From a virus: a DNA stretch of 38,674 nucleotides. This document shows, in pieces, positions 22,101-31,800 of the stretch. The translations under genes were made by a program, and so were the position numbers. The stretch covers positions 1-38,674 of the IMG/VR virus record IMGVR_UViG_3300006735_000078. One strand, given 5' to 3'. Under the pieces are notes generated by a model that made no database searches, had not been told where the DNA came from, and saw nothing but the letters and a program-made list of their open reading frames with translations. Within the stretch, counting starts at the first letter, position 1. The number at the start of each line of letters is the position of its first letter.

Positions 22101-24441
22101 CAACTTCTCTATCGACCGTGTTGGAATCACATCTGCTGGTAGGAAGTATCTGACCCCACCCGACCTGGTTGTTTACAACTCTAAGAGTGATCAAATCAGT
22201 GATATTACTAAGTTCCGGGTATCCTTGCAGGGTTCTGGTGTCAGTGAAGTGAATATTATTAGCGGTGGTAATAACCTCCGTAGTGGTGATAACAAACTCA
22301 TTGCTATCAATAACACCAATGGAGTTGGTATTGTTAGTGCATCCTATGCATTCCCCAATGTAACCCTGACACTCAAGACACCTACAACTGGTTTCACAAA
22401 TGCTGTTCCACTTCCATTCGCTGTTGGGGATAAGGTTTTTGTGGAGAATGTGGGCGTAACCACCGGTAATGGTTATAACTCTGCTGACTTCGCTTACAAA
22501 ACTTTCACTCTTACTGCAGTCAACGCAAACCTGAATGTATTCAACGGTGCAACCATCACCTACGAAACGGAACAAAATCCAGGTTCATATGATGGTAGTC
22601 AACTCGGATCTGTATCTAACATTGTTGACATTGCTAAATTTGAGATTGACTTGGTAGAAAGCACGTTTGATAGTGGTGAAACTGTCTACAACCAGAATGG
22701 AGATACCTGTAAGGTAGTCTTTGGTGAGGGCAAACGATCCAATGTCATTAGAGTGGATAATGTTGATGGATTCTCTGTTGGTGACAAGGTGGTTGCAGAA
22801 CTCTCCAACTCTGGCGGCACCATTGAACAGATTGACACTCCCAAGGCACATTTTGAAACTGGTGTCGTCTACAATGGACGTTTTGGTTGGCAAGATGATG
22901 TTGGTAAACTGTCTGACATCTCTCAACGTATCCAGGACAGTGATTACTATCAACAGTTCTCTTATTCACTGAAGTCTAAGATTGGCATCTCCTCTTGGAG
23001 TGAACCAGTTGATTCTTTGGCACACATTGCCGGATTCAAAAAGCATTCAGACATGCTGATCAATTCTGCTACTGTCGGAATTGGCACAACATCATTGATT
23101 GGTATTGCCGGAGACGGTGGTGCTGCACAAGCGGTTGTTCTGATTGACAGTGGTGATAAGTTGAGTTGCTTCAAGACATTTGACACTGGATTTGAGGTCC
23201 CTGATGCAACAAACACCATCAGTGACAAGATTGTCTTTACAGGCACTAGATTTGGTGCCACTCTGATTTGTAAGGGTAACCGTGTATTGGAGATTGATGA
23301 CATCAGTCCTCAGTTCTTCAATGATCCTGACATTCTCAAGTCAGTCAATATTGATAAGTTCCCCAAGAGTGGTGCTGATGCTCCCTCTGGCGTCAAGTAT
23401 CACGCTCAAGTGGTTCTGGACGAATCATTGGGTCAAACATTCAACACCACACAGTATGCCGAATTTGCTGTATTCAGTGATGGCACTGACTGCTATATCA
23501 ACCAGTATTCTGACTTGGCAGACTCCTTCGATTTGGGCGAGTTCTTTGCCGTAATCGATACCGATGATGTGTTGGTTCAGTTCCAACCCTTCAACAATAC
23601 ATTCACGTATGACATTACCTTCTATAAGGAAGAATTGCCTCGTGATGTAGCAGTCGGCATTGCTAGCACTGCATTCAGTCATGTTGAGAAGCAAGGTATT
23701 AGTTCTTCGTTTGCTTCTTCTGGATCTCCAGTCACAGAAACCATGATTGACATTGATGGAACTAAATTCCGTTCTGGTTCAATCATCGTCGCTCATGAGA
23801 CTGCAACTGAGGTTGAAGTGGAAGAGTACAACTTCCTGATGGATGGTACTGGTGATGTTATCTACAGTGACTACGGTAACTTGGATAGCGGCACTACGTT
23901 AGGTGACTTTGATATGTCTCAATCAAGTGATGTGTTGAGTCTTACCTACACCCCTGCTGCCAATCAGGCAGTTGATGTTCACTTGCTGAACACGTTGGTG
24001 GGTGTTGCTCAAACAGCACAATCTAATGTTTCTGGTATTACAACCATGTTCGTTGGAGACTCACAACTCAATGGTGCATACGTTGCAATCTCTGCTGAAG
24101 CATCGCCTTCACTGACTCCGATATCAACCAAGAGCACGACTATCTTCACATCATGCAAGTATTTTGTAGAAATACATAATACTACAGACGATGAATACTC
24201 TGTGTTTACTGTCGCTGCTAATTCCACTAACGGCAACGTAAACTATAACACATACAATAACCTATCTAACGCTGCTCAACCACGTCGGGATATTCGCGAA
24301 GTGGAGGTTGATCTGGATGGTTCAGATATGAGATTGATGTTTATGCCTTTGGCGAATAAGGCGTATATTTGCCGGACATATGAGATACGACTTGATCGTC
24401 CTGATAGTATCGCAACAGACACCACAATAACTATTCCATAA
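16198..24441 (+). CDS. giant YHYH-domain baseplate structural protein, gp7 position
   Basis: At 2747 residues this is the largest gene here. The start is GTG at 16198, six bases after gp6. Residues about 160-245 (RFLHSFLKKLKKQVLPGF, FYRTKGTEESFKILFGAL, YMIRPSAADY) form the helical segment found in T4-like proteins that bind the wedge. At about residue 1180 is a YHYH domain with GYAYDGNPIYGPYAFEG. Between and after are repeated beta modules: a HGLxxGDxVxY...GLxxGxxYYVxxxxxxxFxLS type (near 561, 796, 913 and 1600) and glycine-rich VxxxGxGYxxPPxV motifs (several copies). In T4 gp7 (about 1030 residues) lies between gp6 and gp8, so this may be the gp7 equivalent with large insertions. That equivalence is inference. 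Confidence 0.8.
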   Translation: MIETSLTRVKIHEVVESQIPESIDTENPLFGEFMKQYYLSQEYQGGPVDIAENLVEYKSLDVLSNNNLTGFTTVTEYVEGYHDTIYVGSTKGWPGSWGLLKIDNEIITYTGIGTTSFTGCKRGFSGIENNHKTNQPEYLTFTSTGISTHGLGAKVQNLSNRFLHSFLKKLKKQVLPGFSERPLNEKVNQNNFIRQAKDFYRTKGTEESFKILFGALYGEEVEMLQPARYMIRPSAADYLTNDVLLAKGKSGDALKIEGQTISQGDGTSASVYAVESSIVGVTTYYKISLSKGTTLGTFNQINKTYVTREIPSGATVLDVDSTVGFDTSGFFSLEGQVYPYTNSNYTQFIGINSTTSQIAIGATVTAGLTALSYENGDLSLPVEVEIVGILASYSGYSENQQRQSIINVKQIGNNETDLRFATWIQNSASKHTLLGWKSLGQGKYQLDFSRTHDYYKSDTLDVVDPDNNVQTATISTILSDSSVVVTTTTLDPNIVYFVRRNIKLRDGHTADVQATYRDNGDAVYVASNSIPHWDMAASKRVREVFPYLQTPGTTINLNDHHFADGDIVTYKASNGVALDNLIEGDSYYVKRLNGNQFSLSLTLENVRNGIYVVGITTDDSNRQTEQHFTPTQFYGIDNDSQKLLRKFPVPEFGDGEKDATKAGGIGLFANGVEIHSYKSTEKVFYGAVRSVDVLNSGDDYDIANPPRLSLTQPNHTGLGASCVALVQGTLEDILVDTEGVDYQETPLVSIKGGNHKGSCVIRPQTKIVPQVVTFDATSAGGVVNTEQDRFSFPNPHGLKHGEAVIYSSFGTTEVGIGTTPGNLIDGNPYYVVVKDEFEIMLSESPEKALAGIGTIPLDSNGAGTHQFSTIKRRNKLDKIYIEEPGVFYNRKLQFSSGTVGINTFIDAFFYPDHGFVDNDEIRYASPDGGDIGGLTEGTDYFCQRLDKDRFRLSTVDTGESYVSLINDGSGDHILGDPPIFINIVGRQGITTANATATPILRGKITSVQVTEAGTKFGSTVINDNFRPDVTVIEGKNSYLQPFIVNGRVESIIVKAGGQDYFNLPDIEISGDGIGAKAKAVIENGEIKDIIMIYKGVNYTQGQTTAKARTPGSGCILSANLKEWNVNAVDRYAKLGQVGLDDGYYTNPREAGYGLPYVNYYPSRKLRDYLGDEGQTHSPILGYAYDGNPIYGPYAFEGTNGGALKYMESSYIKVTGQRFDGPPILNFPAGFFVEDYKYVPGYGDLDEHNGRFAVTPEYPNGVYAYYTTVSPNLVANPGDPFNQSRTPIFPYVVGETYRSKLESKNFEFDFDQRQDPTQYGLVKNTRGYNIDEYEFISNSNKGTLIQSQIYSTEEGPVERIKIVDGGEEYNVDDNLVFDNNGTQGFGAIGRVAKIVGPVATDIESTLLELDDIEFLFKEGVVTGISTVPHGLNNNSFVKVSDVSSQRHIQLQGIHQIRVPQVTSGIVTALQTINANSGFTTSVRLADNVNVFNVNDIVQVDDEQMKVFGVDELQNQLDLIREFNGTVAAAHTFGVAIKQLPTRFEFDLEYIPATPENYTVYFDAGNVVGLGLSYGAVNNHTIDTVDFGQQTIPTRSIFVPRHEFETGDKITYKSENGTRLNYQPTTGAGGTDSGWTSPVPETDLYVQVLSQNTIGIVTTYSGISSAEARIMYYPDQTGIGNTHLFLTDRDAVTGKVSTTNVLVTTRDDHTLRPLDNIDMTVVSAATSSVSLVYDPGSRFVSIGNSANPRIDVTRGDTLEFDVSDASMVDTKIQFFLDPEFRKEFVGSGTTDPQVTYSGVAGNANATATVAMDTDAPEILYYRVNSLSSVKTIDENIDIDDYNKIVVNNSVYSAAGTISTVASNQFTFNVFKQPERVGYTTVTANIAYLTDSKTDAGPVAVVDLLSGGIGYRDVPKVSVASTSGTSALLRPTGSKIGKISEVRISGYGFDYPSDKTLRPEAAIPQIIYLKDNFSIDRVGITSAGRKYLTPPDLVVYNSKSDQISDITKFRVSLQGSGVSEVNIISGGNNLRSGDNKLIAINNTNGVGIVSASYAFPNVTLTLKTPTTGFTNAVPLPFAVGDKVFVENVGVTTGNGYNSADFAYKTFTLTAVNANLNVFNGATITYETEQNPGSYDGSQLGSVSNIVDIAKFEIDLVESTFDSGETVYNQNGDTCKVVFGEGKRSNVIRVDNVDGFSVGDKVVAELSNSGGTIEQIDTPKAHFETGVVYNGRFGWQDDVGKLSDISQRIQDSDYYQQFSYSLKSKIGISSWSEPVDSLAHIAGFKKHSDMLINSATVGIGTTSLIGIAGDGGAAQAVVLIDSGDKLSCFKTFDTGFEVPDATNTISDKIVFTGTRFGATLICKGNRVLEIDDISPQFFNDPDILKSVNIDKFPKSGADAPSGVKYHAQVVLDESLGQTFNTTQYAEFAVFSDGTDCYINQYSDLADSFDLGEFFAVIDTDDVLVQFQPFNNTFTYDITFYKEELPRDVAVGIASTAFSHVEKQGISSSFASSGSPVTETMIDIDGTKFRSGSIIVAHETATEVEVEEYNFLMDGTGDVIYSDYGNLDSGTTLGDFDMSQSSDVLSLTYTPAANQAVDVHLLNTLVGVAQTAQSNVSGITTMFVGDSQLNGAYVAISAEASPSLTPISTKSTTIFTSCKYFVEIHNTTDDEYSVFTVAANSTNGNVNYNTYNNLSNAAQPRRDIREVEVDLDGSDMRLMFMPLANKAYICRTYEIRLDRPDSIATDTTITIP

Positions 24442-27308
24442 TGTCGTTCAATCTGGGTTCTGTCAATAAGAAATTCAATTCCGAAACGGAGAGTTTCAGA
24501 CGGACATTCAAACTAAATCATAAATTCGACCCGATTTTTCGGAAAGAATTTGATGGGAGCAGCACGGGTGCGGTGATTTCTGGTAGCGATAGTATCGTTA
24601 TCAACAATCACTTCTTTGTGACTGGTGAGGAGTTGAATTATACTTGTGCGACTGGTAATTCCCCTATCGGTATTCAACATGGTGTGAATGGTGTGGGTGC
24701 TGCAACCACCATGCCATCTGAGGTGTTTGCCATCAAAGTCAATGAGAACACATTCAAATTAGCAGCAACAAAAGCACTTGCATTGACATCGGATGCCATC
24801 GGTATTACCACTGTAGGTATTGGCACCACTCATTTTTTCCAAGCGAAGAAGCAAAATACAAAATGTATCATTGCCGTAGATGATATTATTCAATCACCGC
24901 TGTACAAGAAGCATGGTGTGACAACCACCTTGTCGGCATTGAATAATAAAGATGTCACCCTTGCTGATGGATCTCTTTTTGAAAGATTTGATCTAATTCA
25001 AATTGACGATGAGATCATGCGAATTAGACTAACAAATATTGGTGGTGACCCAGATAAATTTACAGTGGATCGTGCCTGGATGGGCACTAAGCAAGATAAC
25101 CACGCAGTTGGTGCCACTGTCCAGTTCATGTTGGGCGACTATAATATCATTGATAATGAGATTACGTTCGTTGATGTTCCGTTTGGTGGTACACGTCGGA
25201 CAGTTGGTATTACGTCAGAAGACATCAATCTAACTGGTAATTACTTTACTAAGTTGACGGATGATCTAGATACCGGGACAAAAGTAAAACTTAGAAGTGG
25301 TAATGCTCCTGCACCTTTAGAAGCAAATAGAGATTACTTTATTATCAAAAATACAGCAAACAATTTCTCGTTTGCTAACAGCAAAGATGATGCTCTAACT
25401 GGTGTCAAACTAACATTGACCACTGTTGGTATTGGCACTCACAATCTTGTCAATGCTGACACCCTAGTTGGTAGTACCTTCCAAGGTCGTGCTTTCCAGC
25501 GTAGTAATTATGATGGCAATATGGTCTTTGATGACATCTCCGATTCCTTCACAGGTATTGGTAAAACCTTTACATTGAAAGAAGATAATACTGATATCAT
25601 TGGTGTTACAACAGACTTTGGTGCAATTCTAATCAACAACATTTTCCAAAAACCTGACGTTGATTATGAGTTTATCAGTTCACCCACTCCAGGCATCACT
25701 TCAGTCTTCTTCAAAGGAAATGACGAACCTGGTTTTATTGCCAATACTAACCCCAATGATGTAAATGCTAACCGCCTTCCTCGTAGAGGTATTATCGTTT
25801 CATTTGGAAATACACAAGGTATTGGTTTTCAACCAGGTGCTTATGATGACATCGCATTAGTCAGTGCCAATACAGGAATTGGTGCGAGTGTTATTGTAAA
25901 CGTAGGTACTGGAAGAAGTCTCGGTCAAATTGACATTGTAAATCCTGGGTACGGATACACTGTTGGTGAAGAACTTACAGTCGTCGGTATTCCCACTATC
26001 TCTGATTACGGAGTAGATTTTACACCTCCTACAGTCACGGTGTTAGATACTCACGATGATGAATTTGCTGGATGGGTGTTTGGTAAACTGCAAATCCTAG
26101 ATGATTTCTCAGACCAGTTTGATGGACGCCGTAGCGTATTCCAGATTACTAAGGACAATGTTCCCCTGAGTATTGAAAAACTTGATGGTAGTAACATTGA
26201 ACTAGAAGATGTTTTATTGATCTTTATCAATGATGTCTTACAAAAACCTGGTAAGGCATATGTGTTTGATGGTGGTACCCGTATTAGATTTACAGAACCT
26301 CCACGAGCAGGATCTAGTCTACAGTTCCTATTCTATAGGGGCACTGATTCTGATATCACTTCTGCTGAGGACACTCCTGATGTCAAGGAAGGAGATGATG
26401 TTCGTCTTGGCAAGCAGGACTTCAGAGTTATGCGTGGAGTTTTGAGTAGAGATACTATTCAGACCACAAATTATAAGGGTCCTTTCATTACAGATGCATC
26501 TATCCCAACTAGGGTTATTGATATCTGTAAGCAAACTGAAGATAAATTTGTTGAGGGCGTAAAAGTTCCTAAGTCACGTCCTTTCCTTGGTGCAAGGATT
26601 TACCCTGCTGCACGTTTGATTAGAGACGTTGCAATCCTCGACACAGAGGTTTATGTAGACAGTGGTGCCTTGATCTTTAGTAAGACTGAGGGCGATAGTT
26701 TCAATCTTCAGGAAGATTGGCCTATGCGTATTGTTGACAATGAGGTGAGTTCGGTTGGATACGGCACTACAGGGTTCCGTGTCGTCGAAACAAACCACGA
26801 CGTTGCAAATATTGTAGGTGATAGTGGATATCTTTGTGGCGTAGGTTCAACTGCCCAAGGATTACAGTTCCACTTCCATATTGCGCTGAATGACCCTCAA
26901 CGCCAAAACCAATATGGTTCTATAACTAAGACCGGTATTGGCACGGGAGATTATTTCATTCTTTCCCGCACTAACCTAGGAACTGGGTGCACTGCGCTTT
27001 CTCAAGATAGAACAACAACTGTGGGTATTGCCACAACCTGTCTTGATGGTATATACGAGTGCTCTCATATTGAAGACCTTGGTAGTAGTGTTGTCAAGGT
27101 TCACGTAAACATAGAATCCGGTCATGGACTGGTGTTTACTGGTCTACATAGCGAGGTTGGCACTCATTATGGGGAGTTTAGTTGGGCAAAAATTACTGCC
27201 AATTCCAACATAGGCACGACCTTTACGGTAAACAAAACCGGGTTGATTGGTATATCTACCGCGCCAACTGTCACCCGAGAACAGAAACTCCTCGTGGATT
27301 ATCCATAA
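24441..27308 (+). CDS. baseplate/virion structural protein, 955 residues
   Basis: The N-terminus MSFNLGSVNKKFNSETESFRR is followed by beta-rich modules. One is a HxFxTGExLxYxxxxG module near residue 57, which matches the repeats in the preceding giant protein, and a second is near residue 267 (DTGTKVKLRSGNAPAPL...). Two segments of INxxxQKPxxxYxF type are present (ILINNIFQKPDVDYEF near 397 and IFINDVLQKPGKAYVF near 593); a weaker one is near 140. These are common in tail proteins of cyanophages, whose precise role is not known to me. TAATG overlap with the giant gene implies coupling. It probably attaches at the baseplate rim, but this is inferred only from its place before gp8. Confidence 0.75.
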   Translation: MSFNLGSVNKKFNSETESFRRTFKLNHKFDPIFRKEFDGSSTGAVISGSDSIVINNHFFVTGEELNYTCATGNSPIGIQHGVNGVGAATTMPSEVFAIKVNENTFKLAATKALALTSDAIGITTVGIGTTHFFQAKKQNTKCIIAVDDIIQSPLYKKHGVTTTLSALNNKDVTLADGSLFERFDLIQIDDEIMRIRLTNIGGDPDKFTVDRAWMGTKQDNHAVGATVQFMLGDYNIIDNEITFVDVPFGGTRRTVGITSEDINLTGNYFTKLTDDLDTGTKVKLRSGNAPAPLEANRDYFIIKNTANNFSFANSKDDALTGVKLTLTTVGIGTHNLVNADTLVGSTFQGRAFQRSNYDGNMVFDDISDSFTGIGKTFTLKEDNTDIIGVTTDFGAILINNIFQKPDVDYEFISSPTPGITSVFFKGNDEPGFIANTNPNDVNANRLPRRGIIVSFGNTQGIGFQPGAYDDIALVSANTGIGASVIVNVGTGRSLGQIDIVNPGYGYTVGEELTVVGIPTISDYGVDFTPPTVTVLDTHDDEFAGWVFGKLQILDDFSDQFDGRRSVFQITKDNVPLSIEKLDGSNIELEDVLLIFINDVLQKPGKAYVFDGGTRIRFTEPPRAGSSLQFLFYRGTDSDITSAEDTPDVKEGDDVRLGKQDFRVMRGVLSRDTIQTTNYKGPFITDASIPTRVIDICKQTEDKFVEGVKVPKSRPFLGARIYPAARLIRDVAILDTEVYVDSGALIFSKTEGDSFNLQEDWPMRIVDNEVSSVGYGTTGFRVVETNHDVANIVGDSGYLCGVGSTAQGLQFHFHIALNDPQRQNQYGSITKTGIGTGDYFILSRTNLGTGCTALSQDRTTTVGIATTCLDGIYECSHIEDLGSSVVKVHVNIESGHGLVFTGLHSEVGTHYGEFSWAKITANSNIGTTFTVNKTGLIGISTAPTVTREQKLLVDYP

Positions 27309-27311
27309 ATA
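27304..27311 (+). promoter_or_regulatory. candidate late promoter (CATAAATA) before gp8
   Basis: CATAAATA at 27304-27311 matches NATAAATA exactly and contains the TAA stop of the preceding gene (27306-27308). It lies 27 bases before the ATG at 27339, the same spacing as the box before gp25. A separate late transcript for gp8 and the DUF4815 gene is likely. Confidence 0.6.
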
Positions 27312-27338
27312 ATGTGAATCGAGAAGTCATTTAGCATA

Positions 27339-28868
27339 ATGCCCGCCATCATTACTGATCAAATTAGAGTATTGAATGCTTCTAACTTTGTCAGTGGCAT
27401 CTCTACCACGGACAATAGTTATTATGTGTTCATGGGCTTGCCTAATGCTACTGATGTCGCTGCCGACTGGAACACTGATACTCCATCACCAATCGATAAC
27501 TTCGACCAGCATGATGATATCTACGACACGTTGATCTCTGCTAAAAAGATCAATAGTAGTGATGTGTTGCGAGTTGTTCGCAAAATCTCATGGACTAGTG
27601 GTACTACCTATGAGATGTATAGACATGACTATAGCATTGATAGGTTGACGCCCAACACCAGTTCAACTGGTTTGTATAAGGCAAATTATTATGTGATGAA
27701 CTCTGACTACAGAGTTTATGAGTGTCTGTATAACGGAGCAGACCCTGCCAATGGTGGCAAAGGCGTGATTTCTTTGCAAGAACCTGTTCACACAGATCTG
27801 CAACCACGTCTTGAAAGTGATGGGTATATTTGGAAGTATCTTTATACTATCAAACCAAGCAACATTGTAAAGTTTGATAGTGCTGAGTTCATTCCCCTTC
27901 CTTCTGACTGGGCGATTAGCACTGATACTGCTGACGTGCGAAATACTGCCGTCGATGGTCGTATTGAAGTGGTTGTGATTGAAGATGTGGTCAACGCATC
28001 ATATCAATTCACTGGAACTAAAAATAACGTCCCCATCAAGGGTGATGGTTCAGGTGGATTTGCGTCAGTCACCTTTGTCAATGGAAAACCGACTGCGGTT
28101 CAAGTGACCAATGGTGGTACTGGTTACACCTTTGGTACTTTAGATCTTGACTCTGTTGTCACTGGTTCCGGTGCATCTTTTACCGTCATCATTCCCCCTC
28201 CAGGTGGACATGGTGCTGACATTTATCGCGAACTTGGTTCAAACAAAGTTCTCATTTACTCTAGATTTGAGAACAGTGATGTAACGAATCCTGATTTCCC
28301 CGTAGGAAACCAGTTCGCTCGTATCGGTATTATCAAGAACCCCGAAATGCAAGGGAGTTCTAATCTGTTGTCTGACCCCACCGTGTCAGGGATGTTCGGC
28401 GTGCGACTGGCAGGTGCCGCATCAACCACGATGGTCGTTCAGAACGATGGTATTGTAAAACAAACTGTAGGTGTAGGTTCGACTGCTATTGGTAAGATTA
28501 TTTCTTACGACAATACGACTCGGGTCCTGAATTATTGGCAAGATCGCTCTCTGGCAGATGGATCTACCACATCCCTTCACCAATTCACTCTAAATAGATT
28601 TACGAAAACCCCTGGTTCAGGTGGTTCTTTGAACGTTGTTGTGAAGACAACCGGCGGCGAAGAAACCCTAACCGTTGACACTGCTTTTACTGGAGTCTCT
28701 ACGACTATCAATAATCGCACTTATTATTTGGGTCAAACATACAATTCTGGTATTGCCTCCCCAGAGATCAAGAAGTATTCCGGCGACATTATCTACGTAG
28801 ATAACCGTCCTGAAGTAACTAGAGCATCTAACCAGCGAGAGGATATCAAGATCATCTTAGAATTCTGA
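27339..28868 (+). CDS. 8: baseplate wedge protein gp8
   Basis: This 509-residue protein starts MPAIITDQIRVLNASNFVSGI, then YYVFMGLPNATD and W(N)TDTPSPIDNFDQHDDIYDTLISAKKI. The signature YRVYECLYN and PRLESDGYIWKYLYTIKPS are typical of the gp8 family in T4-like phages (YKVYKCL, DGYxWKYLYT). T4 gp8 has 334 residues; the extra length here lies after about residue 190 and includes a glycine-rich GGTGYTFGTLDLDSVVTGSG module like those in the two proteins encoded upstream. gp8 is a dimer in the wedge that links gp7 and gp10. It begins 30 bases after the preceding gene, behind its own late box. Confidence 0.9.
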   Translation: MPAIITDQIRVLNASNFVSGISTTDNSYYVFMGLPNATDVAADWNTDTPSPIDNFDQHDDIYDTLISAKKINSSDVLRVVRKISWTSGTTYEMYRHDYSIDRLTPNTSSTGLYKANYYVMNSDYRVYECLYNGADPANGGKGVISLQEPVHTDLQPRLESDGYIWKYLYTIKPSNIVKFDSAEFIPLPSDWAISTDTADVRNTAVDGRIEVVVIEDVVNASYQFTGTKNNVPIKGDGSGGFASVTFVNGKPTAVQVTNGGTGYTFGTLDLDSVVTGSGASFTVIIPPPGGHGADIYRELGSNKVLIYSRFENSDVTNPDFPVGNQFARIGIIKNPEMQGSSNLLSDPTVSGMFGVRLAGAASTTMVVQNDGIVKQTVGVGSTAIGKIISYDNTTRVLNYWQDRSLADGSTTSLHQFTLNRFTKTPGSGGSLNVVVKTTGGEETLTVDTAFTGVSTTINNRTYYLGQTYNSGIASPEIKKYSGDIIYVDNRPEVTRASNQREDIKIILEF

Positions 28869-28872
28869 TACG

Positions 28873-31800
28873 ATGCCACAGAACACCAACCTAAACGTTT
28901 CTCCCTACTTTGACGACTTTGATTCTGAAAAGAATTATACTAAGATTCTTTTCAAACCAGGGTCACCGGTACAGGCAAGAGAACTGACCACGCTTCAGTC
29001 TGTCCTTCAGGGGCAGATTGAAAAGTTTGGCAAGCATATATTCAAAGAGGGATCTGTAGTTATCCCTGGAAAATATAACTACGACCCAGACTATACGTAT
29101 GTCAAAATCGAATCTACCTTCTTTGGTGTTCCGGTAGAGTCGTATTATGACAAGCTGATTGGTCTCCGTATCCAAGGCAAGCAGTCTGGTGTGACTGCAA
29201 AGGTTGTAAACCTGTTGTCTTCAACTGAGTCGCTGACTGGAAATACCACCCTTTATATCAAGTATGAGGGCAGTTCTTCTGACCTCTCAGGTGATACATT
29301 CCTCGACGGTGAAAATCTGATTACCCTCAGTGATTTCACTTACGGAACCACCACTATTACGGCAGACTCTGATTTCGCTAGTGCTATTGCTGCCTCTGCT
29401 ACTGGTACTGGTTGCTCCTTCAAACTGATCCGGGGTATCTTCTTTGCACGTGGTGCATTTATTGAAGTTCCCACTGATACTCTGATTCTTGATCAGTATA
29501 CTAACAGACCTTCTTATCGAGTTGGTTTCCAAGTCACAGAAAAGATTGTTACTGCTGTTGATGACAGCACACTGTTTGATAATGCTGCTGGATTCTCTAA
29601 CTTCACTGCTCCTGGTGCAGACCGACTGAAGATTAGTCTGTCTCTGACCAAGAAAGGTCTGACAGACTTCAATGATGAGAGTTTCATTGAACTGTATCGT
29701 ACTGACGAAGGTAAGGTCAAGCAACTAGTTGACCGCACTGTCTATAACGAGATTGCTAAAGAATTTGCTCGTCGCACTTTCGATGAGAGTGGTGACTACT
29801 ATGTCCGTAAGTTCCCCATCGAAGCAAAGGAGTGTCTGAACGACAGGTATAGTGTCTTTGGTCAGTTCCTGCCTAGTCGTTTGACTGAAGATGGTAATGT
29901 ACCATCTAAGGACTTGATGTGTATTGGTGTGGGTCCTGGTAAGGCATACGTCAAAGGTTTTGAGAGTTACCTGCAAGGTTATCGTAACCTGGATGTCACA
30001 AAACCACGTACCACCAAACTAATCAAAGATCGTGGTATCCCGTTCGTTGCGGGTAACCGCATGCGAGTCAACAACGTCTATGGCGGTGCTCAGATCAAAC
30101 TGAATGCAGATACTGCTGACTTCGTTGATCTCCGCAGTAAGCGTCTGTTATCTAACCGCACCAGTTTGCCTGGTGATAGTATTGGACGTGCACGTGTATA
30201 TGACTTCAAACTACAGAATGCTGCATACGCTGATGTGACGAGTGTGTTTGAGTTGATGTTGTTTGACATCCAACTTGACACTGTTCTTACACTGAACCAA
30301 GCACTTACCCTTGCGTCACCTGCTCGTATTGAGGGTGCTAGTTCTGGAGCTAAGGGTATGCTCCGAACTGACATGTCAAACACCACTAGTATGGTGTTGA
30401 CTGATGTTGCTGGCACATTCTTAGAGGATGAGCAAATCCTCATCAATGGCGAACGTCAAGGTCGTGTCATCTCTTCTGTTAGAGACTATGACATGCAAGA
30501 CGTGAAGTCTGTGCGTTCAACTGGTGGTTCTCGTACGTTTGCTGCTGACGTTGTTTTAGAAGAGAAGACTGCTTACACCAACACGTTCCAGTTGGCAGCG
30601 AACGGTAATCTGACTGCTTCTCTGACTAGTTGGGCTAAACTTCTGCGTGTTGGAGACATCGTATCCTACACTGATGTTTCCCAAACTGATCCTGTTTACC
30701 TGGAAGTCAGTGCTATTGCTGGAACTAATCAGAGTGCAACCCTGATTGACAGTTCTGACGGTGCTGTCGCTGGTGTTGCACACAATGCTATTCATAGCAG
30801 TGGCAACGTCACTATCACTGACCTGAAGATCATTGCAGGTAGGATCAAGAACTCCGACGAAGGATTCCTGTATGCCGATATGCCTCACAGGTATATCGAA
30901 AGCGTTGATCTGACTGATTCTATTCTCTATATTCGTAAAGAATATACTGGTCAGACAACTAGTGGTGATGGTCAGTTGACCTTGCCATCCCTGGTGGGCA
31001 CTGACTTTATCTATTCAGGATTTGATGAAGAGCGATATTCAGTTGTCTATACAGATGGAAGTATTGAACCACTGACATCAGATCAAGTTGTCCTCACTGG
31101 TGGTTCTAAGTCTGGAACCATTTCTGGACTGACTGCTTCTCAAAGTGCCAATGTGGTTGTTCAAACCACTCAGCAAAAAGCAAACGTCACCTCCAAGGTC
31201 AAGTCACTGGTCAAGCAGGCAACCCTTGTCGTTAGTGGATCTTCAAACATCAACTCTGGTATTTCTACTGGAATTAGTGATGGTCTGTCGCCAAGCAACA
31301 TCTATGGTAAGCGTGTACAAGATGCAGAGGTATCTCTAGACGTTCCTGATGTGGTTACTGTCCACGCTGTGTTTGAGTCTTCAGGGACTGCTGGACCCAC
31401 CATCCCGAACCTTCAAATGTCTTCCTTCACTGGAAGTTCAGGCGACAACAGTGATCTAATCGTTGGTGAGATCGGTGTTGGTAAGAGTTCTGGTGCTGCT
31501 GCAATGATCCTTGCCCGTGATGGTGGCGATAAGATCGAAATTTGTTCTAAGAATTCTAATAACTTTATTCCTACTGAAGAGATTGAGTTCTCTCAGAGTG
31601 GCGTTCGAGCAAATATTTCTAGCGTAAATCCTGGTGATCCCAACATCCGGGCTAACTTTGTGCTGGACAATGGTCAACGTGAAGAGTTTTATGACTTTGC
31701 ACGTCTTGTACGTAAACCCAACTCCAATGCACCTCAGGGGCAGTTGAAAGTTTACTTTGACCATTACACCATCAACTCTGAGGACGGTGGTGATATCCTT

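Noticed and set aside
21949-22575. 208-codon antisense frame within the giant YHYH gene
   Set aside because: It is the shadow of a strongly coding plus-strand frame, cysteine- and serine-rich, with no gene signals on the minus strand.
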